Shown one piece after another: positions 25,715 to 35,752 of a DNA stretch of 64,000 nucleotides (positions are counted from its first letter, which is position 1; the number at the start of each line of letters is the position of its first letter). The notes below the pieces were generated by a model. That model was not told where the DNA came from. It did not search any database and worked only from the letters and a program-made list of their open reading frames with translations. The translations under genes and the position numbers were made by a program. The stretch comes from Streptomyces seoulensis (GTDB lineage Bacteria > Actinomycetota > Actinomycetes > Streptomycetales > Streptomycetaceae), in the NCBI RefSeq assembly GCF_022846655.1, contig NZ_AP025667.1, positions 6,113,001-6,177,000 of the forward strand, read 5' to 3'.

Positions 25715-26134
25715 TGGGGGGAGTCGGTCGGACGGTCCGGCACTCGGGGAGTCACACCGAGCCAACGAACGGGAGCGTCCCAGAGGTTCCGCCCCAGGGG
25801 GACCGACACTCCCTAATACCCACAGACGGCTCAAATCCACATAATCCCCCATGTCTGATTTTGCGTATTTTGCGATTCCGTGAGTTGGCTCACGCGGACC
25901 GTCACCTCGCGCCTACCCGCGCAAACCCCCCTCTCACCCCCTTCTTACCGTGCCCGGTAAGGAAGTTGAGGATTGGCGACCGCAAAGGATCAAGTAGGCC
26001 AATTGGGACAGAGCAAGGTCAACTAGGTCTTTGGGTGAATCAAGTACTTGTTCCGGACATGTGCGGTCGCATACGTTCCCGCCCTGTCAGGCGAACGCCG
26101 AATCCTGCCGCGCCTGGCACACCCATTCACGAAC

Positions 26135-26305
26135 TCATTCGTACGGCAGGAGCGGGGGACCCAGGTAAGCCGCCGGACCGGCCGACACATGTCGCGCCGG
26201 AACGGCTCGGGGTGAAGCCATTTCGTCCCCGGTGTCCGACGGGCACCGGGGACGACGCGGCCGGGCACCTCCCCGCCCGAACCCGACAGCTCACCTCGCA
26301 GGCGA
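26135..26305 (+). promoter_or_regulatory. c-di-AMP riboswitch (ydaO/yuaA class)
   Basis: The three conserved blocks of the Streptomyces form appear in order: GCGGGGGACCCAGGTAAGCC (26152-26171), CTCGGGGTGAAGCC (26206-26219) and CCCGAACCCGACAGCTCACC (26275-26294), followed by TCGCAGGCG. Between the second and third blocks is a perfect 10-bp stem, GTCCCCGGTG with CACCGGGGAC. It ends about 20 nt before the start codon of a secreted wall enzyme, the usual target of this class. Ligand binding normally turns expression off. Identification is by remembered consensus, not by a covariance search. Confidence 0.87.
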
Positions 26306-26322
26306 CGGAGAGGAACTTCGAC

Positions 26323-26802
26323 ATGTCTGCTGTTGCTCAGCCGCGCCGTGCCCGCACCAAGCGCATCGTCCGCACGCTCGCCGTCGCCGGTACCGGTGCC
26401 GCGATGTTCGCGCTCCCCCTCATCGGCGCCACCAGCGCCTCCGCCGCCCCGGCCGCCAAGACCGCCACCACCACGGTGTACCCGAACAACCTCGACGGCT
26501 GGATCCGCCAGTCCCTGGCGATCATGGCCGAGAAGGGCATCCCGGGCACCTACAACGGCATCCACCGCAACATCATGCGGGAGTCCTCGGGCAACCCGCT
26601 GGCCATCAACAACTGGGACATCAACGCCATCAACGGCACCCCGTCCAAGGGCCTGCTCCAGGTGATCGACCCCACGTTCAACACGTACCACGTGGCCGGC
26701 ACCTCGCTCGACCCGTACAACCCGGTCGCCAACATCACCGCGGCCTGCAACTACGCCGCCCACCGCTACGGCTCGATCGACAACGTCAACGGCCCGTACT
26801 AG
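26323..26802 (+). CDS. Secreted transglycosylase SLT-domain protein
   Basis: Peptidoglycan-cleaving enzyme, 159 aa. A twin-basic N-terminus (RRARTKR) and hydrophobic stretch end at about residue 42 (SASAAPAA), consistent with a signal peptide. The SLT domain shows the catalytic Glu87 in MRESSGNP, then SKGLLQVIDPTF (108-119) and a closing NYAAHRYGS. There is no LysM or other wall-binding domain. The ATG at 26323 has GGAGAGG upstream, directly after a c-di-AMP riboswitch, so synthesis probably responds to osmotic or cell-wall state. Confidence 0.92.
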   Translation: MSAVAQPRRARTKRIVRTLAVAGTGAAMFALPLIGATSASAAPAAKTATTTVYPNNLDGWIRQSLAIMAEKGIPGTYNGIHRNIMRESSGNPLAINNWDINAINGTPSKGLLQVIDPTFNTYHVAGTSLDPYNPVANITAACNYAAHRYGSIDNVNGPY

Positions 26803-26835
26803 GCGGCCCGGCCCACCCGGCCAGATCCGCACCGC

Positions 26836-26870
26836 GCCCCCGTCACACGCCTCACGCGTGCGGCGGGGGC
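26836..26870. terminator. Terminator hairpin between SLT and HAD genes
   Basis: GCCCCCG (26836-26842) pairs with CGGGGGC (26864-26870), and inside it CACGC pairs with GCGTG across a short loop. It lies between two convergent genes and may serve both. Confidence 0.7.
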
Positions 26871-26878
26871 CGTCGCCG

Positions 26879-27706
26879 TCACAGGGCGAACAGGCGCTCC
26901 AGCACGACGGCCACCCCGTCGTCCTCGTTGGAGAGGGTGACCTCGTCGGCCACCGCCTTCAGCTCGGGATGGGCGTCGGCCATGGCGACGCCGTGGGCCG
27001 CCCACCGGAACATCGGGATGTCGTTCGGCATGTCGCCGAAGGCGACCGTGTCCGCGCGGCCCAGGCCCAGGTGCTCGGCGGCCAGCGCCAGACCGGTCGC
27101 CTTGGTGATCCCGCACGGCTGGAGCTCGACCGTGCCGGGACCCGACATGGTGACCGTGGCCAGCGAGCCGACGACCGAGCGGGCGGTGGCCGCCAGTTCG
27201 TCGTCGGACAGACCGTCGTGGCGCAGCAGCACCTTGCTGATCGGCGCACGCCAGAGCTGCTCGCGCCGCTCCACCCGTACGGCGGGCAGCGTCGGGTGCG
27301 GCATCCGGTAGCCGGACTCGATCAGCGTGAGCCCGTCCACCCCGTCCTGGTCGACGGCCGCGTGCACCTGGCCCACCTCGGCCTCGATCTTGCCGAGGGC
27401 GGTCTCGGCCAGCTCCCGGTCCAGCCGGACGGACCACAGCAGGGTTGAGGTACCGGCGTCGTAGACCTGCGCGCCCTGGGCGCACACCGCGAGCCCCGTG
27501 CCGCCGAGCGCGGCCAGCAGGGGGCGTACGCGGGGCGCCGGGCGGCCCGTCACCACGAGGTGCCGGGCACCGGCGCGTGCCGCCCCCGCGAGCGCGGCGA
27601 GCGACCGGGGAGAGACCGTGTCGTCGCCGCGCAGCAGCGTCCCGTCCAGGTCGGTGGCGATGAGTGAGCGACGGGCGGGACAAGAAGGAGGGGAGGGTGC
27701 GGCCAT
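26879..27706 (-). CDS. HAD-superfamily phosphatase (Cof type)
   Basis: Cytoplasmic phosphatase of 275 aa. Motif I is ATDLDGTLL with Asp19 and Asp21, motif II is VTGRP, the motif III lysine is in GITKATGL, and motif IV is GDMPNDIPMF. The long cap between them (residues 80-200) is of the Cof/YbiV type, acting on sugar phosphates or nucleotides; the substrate cannot be told. The ATG at 27704-27706 lacks a ribosome site. A TATTCT ends 6 nt before it on the same strand, so the message may be leaderless. Confidence 0.88.
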   Translation of the reverse strand: MAAPSPPSCPARRSLIATDLDGTLLRGDDTVSPRSLAALAGAARAGARHLVVTGRPAPRVRPLLAALGGTGLAVCAQGAQVYDAGTSTLLWSVRLDRELAETALGKIEAEVGQVHAAVDQDGVDGLTLIESGYRMPHPTLPAVRVERREQLWRAPISKVLLRHDGLSDDELAATARSVVGSLATVTMSGPGTVELQPCGITKATGLALAAEHLGLGRADTVAFGDMPNDIPMFRWAAHGVAMADAHPELKAVADEVTLSNEDDGVAVVLERLFAL

Positions 27707-27771
27707 GATCAGAGAATACGGACCATGGGTCCCCCCGACTCACCACGTGAGCACGGGAGTTGACGCGTCGC

Positions 27772-28974
27772 TCAGCTCCGGGCGCCGTGTGCCGCCGCCA
27801 GGTGCCCCGCGAGCCGCGGGGAGGCGAATTCCGTGCCGCACACGAAGCGCATCACCGGGCCGTACGACGCGGCCGCGGGCAGGCCGGTGAAGTAGAGGCC
27901 GGGCAGCGAGGAGACGTAGCCGGGCCCGAGGCGCGGCGCGCCCCTGGTGACCGCGAGGCCGGTGCGCAGACCGGGGCCGAGGAAGTCCAGCGCGGCCAGG
28001 TCGACCCGGTAGCCGGTGGCCGCGATGACGTGGTCGGCGGTGAGCCGGTCGGTGCGGCCGCCGTGGGTGCGCACGGTGAGCACCGGGGCGCCGTCCACCG
28101 CCTCGGCGGCCACGACCCGCGCCACCTCCCGCACCTGCACCCGCCCCTCGAAGCGTTCGCGCAGCCACCAGGCGCCGAGCGGGCCGAGGACCCGGCGGAC
28201 CAGATGGTGCCGGGCGGCCTCGGGCAGGAAGCGGTAGGGCTGCGCGTGGTAGCTGAGCGCCCACAGCGACCAGGCGCGGCCGAACGGCGACTCGGGCCGG
28301 AACCTGGGCTGCTTCCAGGGCGGCGCTCCGAAGGCGACCCGGCCCCGGCCGCGCGAGACGACCCGCACCTTCGCGCCCGCCTCGGCGGCGAGGGCGGCCG
28401 TCTCCAGGGCGGACTGCCCGGCGCCGACGACGATCAGCTCCTTGCCCGCGAACCGGCCGAGGTCGTGGTGCTGGGAGCTGTGCGAGACCAGCGCGGGCCC
28501 GCCGAGGGCGGCGCCGGCCAGCTCGGCGGGCAGGTGGGCGAAGCCGGACAGCCCGGTGGCGACCACGACGGCGCGGGCGGCGAACTGCTCCCCCGAGTCG
28601 AGCTTCAGCTCGAAGCCGCCGGGCCGCCCGCGCTCGACCGACACCACCCGGACCTGCTCCAGCTCCGGCACGAGCCGCTGCCGGAACCACTCCCCGTAGG
28701 CGATGAAGGTCTCCGCCGGGATGATGTCCTCGTCGGTGACCAGGCGCCGCACGCCCGCCGCGTCGCAGTAGTCGGCGAGGGTGTGGCCGGGCTGGGGGCA
28801 GTCGAGGCTGGAAGCGGCCGGGGTCGATTTCAGGAGCATCCCCTCCGGCATGTGGTCGCGCCAGCTGACCATGGGGTCGCCGAAGACGCGTACCGGGAGC
28901 CCGCGCGCCCGCAGATGGGCGGCGGTGGACAGGCCGTACGGCCCGGCCCCGATGACTGCAACCGGTCGGATCAC
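27772..28974 (-). CDS. FAD/NAD(P)-dependent flavoprotein monooxygenase-like protein
   Basis: 400 aa. FAD motif GAGPYGLS (9-16), a second nucleotide motif VVGAGQSALE (near 183) and an ATGY motif (VIAATGYRVDL) give the pattern of class B flavin monooxygenases, including N-hydroxylating enzymes. The GTG at 28974 follows GGGAGGGA and starts just before the FAD strand, so a longer frame was rejected. It lies 43 bp downstream of an ATP-grasp ligase on the same strand, suggesting a shared small-molecule pathway. Substrate unknown. Confidence 0.8.
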   Translation of the reverse strand: MIRPVAVIGAGPYGLSTAAHLRARGLPVRVFGDPMVSWRDHMPEGMLLKSTPAASSLDCPQPGHTLADYCDAAGVRRLVTDEDIIPAETFIAYGEWFRQRLVPELEQVRVVSVERGRPGGFELKLDSGEQFAARAVVVATGLSGFAHLPAELAGAALGGPALVSHSSQHHDLGRFAGKELIVVGAGQSALETAALAAEAGAKVRVVSRGRGRVAFGAPPWKQPRFRPESPFGRAWSLWALSYHAQPYRFLPEAARHHLVRRVLGPLGAWWLRERFEGRVQVREVARVVAAEAVDGAPVLTVRTHGGRTDRLTADHVIAATGYRVDLAALDFLGPGLRTGLAVTRGAPRLGPGYVSSLPGLYFTGLPAAASYGPVMRFVCGTEFASPRLAGHLAAAHGARS

Positions 28975-29017
28975 GAAGTCCCTCCCAGGACGCGGTGCGC
29001 CACGTGTGTGGCCTTGC

Positions 29018-30301
29018 CTACTTCGCGGAGTGCGCTGTGCCACCGCCCCGGCGGCTGGTCCGCCAGAGCTGGTGGAGGTGCTTCGCGCCGGGGCGGACGA
29101 AGCGGGCGAGCATCGTGAGGAACGGCATCGGGTCGTCGCCCGCGAGCCAGGCCAGCTCCGTCCCGCTGGCCCGCGCCGGGGCGTGCGGCGTGGTGTAACC
29201 GCTGCGGCGGTAGGCGAGCAGGGCGGGCAGGTCGATGTTCTCCACGACGAACCGCCGCCCGGCCTGCTGCCCGCCCTCGGGGACGGTCCGGCCGGTGAGG
29301 TTCAGATGCAGGGCCCGTACGACGTCCACGCCCGACTCGCTCTCGAAGAGCCGGAACTGGGCGCCCATACGGGGGTTGAAGTCCAGCAGCTTGTACTGGC
29401 CGTCGCGGCGGTCGAAACGCAGGTCGAGGTCGGCGACCCCGGCGAAGCCGAGCTGTTTGACGAACCGCGTGGCGAGATCGGCGAGTTCGGGGTTGTCGAC
29501 GACATAGGCGTTGGCCGTCATCCCCGCGTGCGGGGGCCAGGAGCGGACCTTGACGCCGGTGAAGACGGCGAGCGGGCCCGCGTCCGCGTCGAAGCAACCG
29601 TGCACGATCCAGTCCTCGGCCTCCTCCCTCGGCAGGTACTCCTGGAGGATCACTCCGGGGTCGTCGCCCCAGTCGCGGGCGAGCGCGAGCAGGCCGCCGC
29701 GGGTGGCGATCCGGGTGGTGCCGCCCACGGCGGGGCGTCTGCGCCGGACGAACGCCTCGCGGTTCTTGGCCACCACAGGGAAGAGCGCCTTGTCCGCGAA
29801 GGCCACGATCTCGTCGTACGAGCGCGGGAAGACGGTCGTGGGGGTCGCGATGCCGTGCTCCTGGCACAGCTCGTACAGGCCCTGCTTGCTGGCGAGCCGC
29901 CTGGGCAGGGCGGGATCGACGCGTGGGAAGAGGAAGGCGCCGGACAGCTCGTCCTGGTGCTCGGCGATCAGGACGGCCGCCTCCTCGTCGGTCGGGATCA
30001 GGACGGCCGGGCGTCCGATGCGGCGGCCGATCCGGTTCAGCCCCTCGACCAGGTGTCCCGGCTCCTCGGCGCCGGTCGTCGGCCACACGAACGCCCGCTT
30101 CAGATACCGGGAGGCGGCGGCCGGGGTGTACGGGTCCTCGGTGACGGCGTACATCGGCACGCCCAGCCGGCCGAGGCTGCGGATCGCGCCGACCCCGCCG
30201 TGGTGCAGCGGGTATCCACCGAACTTGACTATCAGGCCAGGCACTTCACGATCCGGCTCGAAAGGCGCGCTGAAGCGGCCTCCGGCCACGGGTCCCCCCA
30301 C
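29018..30301 (-). CDS. ATP-grasp carboxylate-amine ligase-like protein
   Basis: 427 aa from the GTG at 30301 (AGGGGG upstream; a GTG at 30289 is possible). An N-terminal Rossmann-like part (GLIVKFGGYPLHHGGVGAIR) is followed by the ATP-grasp core: lysine in FPVVAKNREAF, the hinge VILQEYLPREEAEDWIVHG, and metal-binding residues in KLLDFNPRMGAQFRLF. Proteins of this group join a carboxylate to an amine at the expense of ATP. Partners and product are unknown. It is divergent from fumarylacetoacetase and in one unit with the flavoprotein. Confidence 0.8.
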   Translation of the reverse strand: MGGPVAGGRFSAPFEPDREVPGLIVKFGGYPLHHGGVGAIRSLGRLGVPMYAVTEDPYTPAAASRYLKRAFVWPTTGAEEPGHLVEGLNRIGRRIGRPAVLIPTDEEAAVLIAEHQDELSGAFLFPRVDPALPRRLASKQGLYELCQEHGIATPTTVFPRSYDEIVAFADKALFPVVAKNREAFVRRRRPAVGGTTRIATRGGLLALARDWGDDPGVILQEYLPREEAEDWIVHGCFDADAGPLAVFTGVKVRSWPPHAGMTANAYVVDNPELADLATRFVKQLGFAGVADLDLRFDRRDGQYKLLDFNPRMGAQFRLFESESGVDVVRALHLNLTGRTVPEGGQQAGRRFVVENIDLPALLAYRRSGYTTPHAPARASGTELAWLAGDDPMPFLTMLARFVRPGAKHLHQLWRTSRRGGGTAHSAK

Positions 30302-30525
30302 GTGTCCCCCTTTTGGACCGGACCCACCCCGTCCGTGTCCCCCGAAGGACGCTAAGCCGGAACACATCCCTCCGACAAGTGCTATTCGGGCATTGCGAAC
30401 TCTTTAGACATGGCCCGCAGCGGCCCCCGAACCCTGCCCAAGACACACCCTCCCGCCGTAACGTGTGGCCCGACGCTATGGATCATCAACCCAGGCAGAC
30501 GCGGATGAGAGTGAGGCAGCACCCC

Positions 30526-31752
30526 ATGCCCCCCGTGCCCCCGTTCGACGTTCCCGAGGGCGACCCCTTCGGTCCGCACAACCTCCCCTATGGCGTGTTC
30601 TCGCCCTCCGACAGCGCGGAACGCCGGGTCGGCGTCCGCCTCGGCGACCATGTCCTGGACGCGGGAGCCGCCGCCACCGCGCTGGGCTCCCCGCACGCCG
30701 GGCTGCTCACCGGGCCGACGCTGAACCCGCTGCTGGCCGCCGGGCCCGCCGTCTGGTCCGAGGTGCGCGAGGCACTGACCGAGTGGGTCACACGTCCCGC
30801 CCACCGGACGGCCGTGGAGCCGCACTTCCACCCGTTGACGCAGGTCACGCTGCACCTGCCGTTCGAGGTGGCCGACTACGTCGACTTCTACGCATCCGAG
30901 CACCACGCCCGCAACGTCGGCCGGATCTTCCGCCCCGACTCGCCGGACCCGCTCACCCCCAACTGGAAGCACCTGCCCATCGGTTACCACGGCCGCGCGG
31001 GCACGGTCGTGGTCTCCGGCACCGATGTCGTGCGCCCCTCCGGCCAGCGCAAGGCGCCCGCCGACCCGGCGCCGGTCTTCGGGCCCTCGATCCGGCTGGA
31101 CATCGAGGCGGAGGTCGGCTTCGTGGTCGGCGTGCCCTCCGCACAGGGCACCCAGGTCCCGCTGACCGGGTTCCGGGACCACGTCTTCGGGCTCTGCCTG
31201 CTCAACGACTGGTCGGCGCGGGACATCCAGGCATGGGAGTACGTCCCCCTCGGCCCCTTCCTCGGCAAGTCCTTCGCCACCTCGGTCTCGGCGTGGATCA
31301 CCCCGCTGGCCGCGCTGGAGGACGCGCGCGTGGCACCGCCCGAGCGCACCCACCCGCTGCTGCCCTACCTCGACGACTCCGCCCCCGGTGTCGGGCCCGG
31401 CGGCTACGACCTGCGGATCTCCGTGGCGATCAACGGCCAGGTGGTGTCCGAGCCGCCCTTCTCCACCATGTACTGGACCGCCGCCCAGCAGCTCGCCCAC
31501 CTCACGGTGAACGGGGCCTCGCTGCGCACCGGCGACCTGTACGCCTCCGGCACGGTCAGCGGACCCGCCGAGGGGCAGCGCGGCTCGCTGCTGGAGCTGA
31601 CCTGGAACGGCCGCGACCCCCTCGACCTCCCCGACGGCAAGCGGGCGTTCCTGGAGGACGGCGACGTGGTCACCTTCACCGCCTGGGCGCCGGGCAGGGA
31701 CGGGAGCAGGGTCGGGCTGGGCGAGGTCGAGGGGCGGATCGTCAGCGGGTGA
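30526..31752 (+). CDS. fahA: Fumarylacetoacetase
   Basis: Last enzyme of tyrosine/homogentisate breakdown: it cleaves fumarylacetoacetate to fumarate and acetoacetate. At 408 aa it has the full family length. Asp120 and His127 in VDFYASEHHARNVGRIFRP match the metal and catalytic residues of the animal enzyme (Asp126, His133). GLCLLNDWSARDIQAWEYVP and LGPFLGKSFATSVSAWITP are near-diagnostic. The ATG at 30526 has GAGG upstream; several earlier in-frame ATGs lack one. No other homogentisate gene lies next to it. Confidence 0.95.
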   Translation: MPPVPPFDVPEGDPFGPHNLPYGVFSPSDSAERRVGVRLGDHVLDAGAAATALGSPHAGLLTGPTLNPLLAAGPAVWSEVREALTEWVTRPAHRTAVEPHFHPLTQVTLHLPFEVADYVDFYASEHHARNVGRIFRPDSPDPLTPNWKHLPIGYHGRAGTVVVSGTDVVRPSGQRKAPADPAPVFGPSIRLDIEAEVGFVVGVPSAQGTQVPLTGFRDHVFGLCLLNDWSARDIQAWEYVPLGPFLGKSFATSVSAWITPLAALEDARVAPPERTHPLLPYLDDSAPGVGPGGYDLRISVAINGQVVSEPPFSTMYWTAAQQLAHLTVNGASLRTGDLYASGTVSGPAEGQRGSLLELTWNGRDPLDLPDGKRAFLEDGDVVTFTAWAPGRDGSRVGLGEVEGRIVSG

Positions 31753-31790
31753 GAGCGGGCCTGACTTACGCCTGACTTCGGGGGGCCGGG

Positions 31791-31807
31791 GCCGTCATAC
31801 TGACGGC
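31791..31807. promoter_or_regulatory. Palindrome upstream of the M56 peptidase gene
   Basis: GCCGTCA (31791-31797) and TGACGGC (31801-31807) are perfect arms around TAC, 90 bp before the start codon. A direct repeat CCTGACTT occurs just upstream (from 31770 and 31781). It is a possible operator; it does not look like the BlaI-type TACTACA site. Confidence 0.4.
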
Positions 31808-31897
31808 ATACGAAACCGGGCGGCACGCACCTTCCGCCCCATCGGGCCGTACCCCCTTTCCGACCAGGCACGTCCGACCAGGAACCGGAGCCCCGGC

Positions 31898-32836
31898 ATG
31901 ACCGTCTGCCTGCTCCTGCTGACCGTCCTCGCGCTGACGGCCGCCGTACCGGCACCTCGTGCGCTGACCCGCGCCGACTGGCCGGAGCGGGAGCCGGTGG
32001 TGGCGCTGTGGGTCTGGCAGTGCCTGGTCGCCACGGTGCTGCTGTGCTGTCTGACCGCGCTGGTCCTGGGCGCGGCGGCCGTCTTCCACACCGTCCGCGA
32101 CCATGTCTTCGCCCCGGCGCCGCCCGCCGTCACCGCGGCATACGACCTCTCCGCCGCGCCCGCCTGGGCCACCGCACTCACCCTGCTGCTGGCCTCGGGC
32201 GCCGCCTGGACCACGGCGATGCTGGGGCGTGAGTGGACCGAGGCCCGGCGGCGGCGCGGGGTGGCCCGCGCGCATCTGCGGGAGCGGGCGCCGGACCTGC
32301 CCGCCGGGCTGCCCCCGGCGCGGGGGCCGCTGCTGGTGCTGGAGGACGAGTACCCGGACGCCTGGTGGATGCCCGGCCATCCGGCCCGGCTGGTCGTGAC
32401 CACGGGGGCGCTGCACCGGCTCACCGGGCACCAGTTGGACGCGGTACTCACCCATGAGCGGGGCCATGCCCGCGCCCGTCACGACTGGCTGCTGCATCTG
32501 TCGAGCGCGCTCGCCACGGGCTTTCCGCGCGTGCCGCTCTTCGCGCACTTCTGCGACCAGACGCACCGGCTGGTGGAGCTGGCCGCCGACGACACCGCCT
32601 CCCGGCGCTGCGGCCATGTCACCACCGCGCTGGCCCTGATCGAGCTGAACCAGCACCGGGGCGTGCTGTCCTGCGCCTCCAGCCACCGGCTGCTGGGCGA
32701 GCGCGTGGACCGGCTGCTGGAGCCCCCGCCCCGGCTGCCGCGCGGACACCGGGCGCTGACCACCGCCGTGGCCGCGCTGGTGCCCTTGCTGCCGCTGCTG
32801 ATCACCTTCGCGCCGGGGCTGACAGCACTGGCGTAG
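31898..32836 (+). CDS. M56-family membrane metallopeptidase
   Basis: 312 aa integral membrane protease related to BlaR1/MecR1 and HtpX. Four hydrophobic segments (1-20, 35-65, 88-108, 288-310) surround a cytoplasmic zinc protease domain with HERGH (186-190) and a downstream Glu-Ala-Ala-Asp-Asp motif (LVELAADDTASRR). There is no penicillin-binding sensor domain. In many actinobacteria such genes are paired with a BlaI repressor; none is adjacent here. GGAG precedes the ATG. It ends 3 bp from recQ, convergently. Confidence 0.88.
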   Translation: MTVCLLLLTVLALTAAVPAPRALTRADWPEREPVVALWVWQCLVATVLLCCLTALVLGAAAVFHTVRDHVFAPAPPAVTAAYDLSAAPAWATALTLLLASGAAWTTAMLGREWTEARRRRGVARAHLRERAPDLPAGLPPARGPLLVLEDEYPDAWWMPGHPARLVVTTGALHRLTGHQLDAVLTHERGHARARHDWLLHLSSALATGFPRVPLFAHFCDQTHRLVELAADDTASRRCGHVTTALALIELNQHRGVLSCASSHRLLGERVDRLLEPPPRLPRGHRALTTAVAALVPLLPLLITFAPGLTALA

Positions 32837-32839
32837 TGG

Positions 32840-34864
<2,025 letters not shown>

Positions 34865-34933
34865 CGCCCAGCCCGTGCGCCGTCCCTCGACCACCCCACC
34901 CACCATAGGCGCCCCCGCCGACAGCCCCGGGAG

Positions 34934-34977
34934 TTATCCACAGGCTCACCGGAGATCAATGCCGTAGGCATATGCCT
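34934..34977. promoter_or_regulatory. DnaA-box-like site and 12-bp palindrome between recQ and the Uma2 gene
   Basis: TTATCCACA at 34934-34942 matches the classical DnaA box. AGGCATATGCCT at 34966-34977 is a perfect palindrome. On the minus strand TTGATC and TAACTC 17 nt apart overlap the box and could be the recQ promoter. Confidence 0.4.
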
Positions 34978-35086
34978 TTTGGTTTTGTCCGGATCACGGC
35001 CATAGTTCACACGTTCGCGGGAGACCTGCCCGTTTCCCGTCGATAGTCTGGATGCTCCGGCGAGACTCCGTCCCATGGGAGCACTG

Positions 35087-35686
35087 ATGAGCGTCGCACC
35101 GAAGGCGTCCGCACCCGCCTGGCCGACCCCGCCGGAGGGCGGGTGGACCGCCGACGACCTGGACCAGCTTCCGAATCTTCCTCCGCACACGGAGCTGATC
35201 GACGGGAGCCTGGTCTTCGTGAGTCCGCAAACCTTCTTCCACAGTCGTGTGGTGAGCTTTCTGGAGTGGCAGCTCCAGTCAGTAGCACCAGTGGAACTGG
35301 AGGTCGTCCGAGAATTCACCATTGATATCGACCACCAGAACCGGCCGGAGCCAGATGTAGTCGTGGCTCGCGCCGATGTCGTGGCTCCCGAACAGACCAG
35401 GTTTCCCGCAGAGGCCGTGGTCCTTGCCGTCGAGGTCGTCTCCCCGGACTCCACTTCCCGCGACCGCGAGACCAAGCCGATGAAGTACGCCCGCGCCAAG
35501 ATCCCGCACTTCTGGCGCGTCGAGAACGAGCGGGGGCGTGCCGTGATCCACGCCTTCGAGCTGGAGCCGACCACCGGTACGTACACCAGCGTGGGCATCT
35601 TCCGGGATCGGATGAAGGTCGAGGCGCCGTTCCCCGTCGACCTGGACCTCACCAGGATCAAGACCCGCCGGGACACAGCCGAGTAG
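35087..35686 (+). CDS. Uma2-family protein (PD-(D/E)XK nuclease fold)
   Basis: 199 aa from the ATG at 35087 (GGGAG 6 nt upstream; an ATG at 35075 is in frame). It has the family core: HTELIDGSLVFVSP, RPEPDVVVARADV with Asp90, AVEVVSPDS with Glu116 and a following lysine-rich helix (RDRETKPMKYARAKIP). The nuclease residues are intact. Uma2 proteins are very common in Streptomyces and cyanobacteria, but their role is not known. It is followed by a strong terminator shared with the nuo operon. Confidence 0.88.
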   Translation: MSVAPKASAPAWPTPPEGGWTADDLDQLPNLPPHTELIDGSLVFVSPQTFFHSRVVSFLEWQLQSVAPVELEVVREFTIDIDHQNRPEPDVVVARADVVAPEQTRFPAEAVVLAVEVVSPDSTSRDRETKPMKYARAKIPHFWRVENERGRAVIHAFELEPTTGTYTSVGIFRDRMKVEAPFPVDLDLTRIKTRRDTAE

Positions 35687-35702
35687 CCACCGCTCGCACA
35701 CG

Positions 35703-35747
35703 CACGACGGCCCGGCCCCCGAAACTGCGGGTTGCCGGGCCGTCGTG
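35703..35747. terminator. Bidirectional terminator between the Uma2 gene and the nuo operon
   Basis: CACGACGGCCCGGC (35703-35716) and GCCGGGCCGTCGTG (35734-35747) form a perfect 14-bp stem with a 17-nt loop. It lies between two convergent genes and ends 5 bp from the nuoN stop. Confidence 0.8.
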
Positions 35748-35752
35748 TCGGG

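Larger units (their letters stand above)
25538..26322. other. 785-bp intergenic region with divergent promoters and a c-di-AMP riboswitch
   Basis: No convincing gene. The left part holds a nested inverted repeat (25667-25714). The middle is AT-richer than the surroundings (25830-26060) and contains the palindrome CAAGTACTTG at 26041-26050; promoters for the SLT gene probably lie here. The right part is the riboswitch aptamer (about 26135-26305). Confidence 0.8.
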
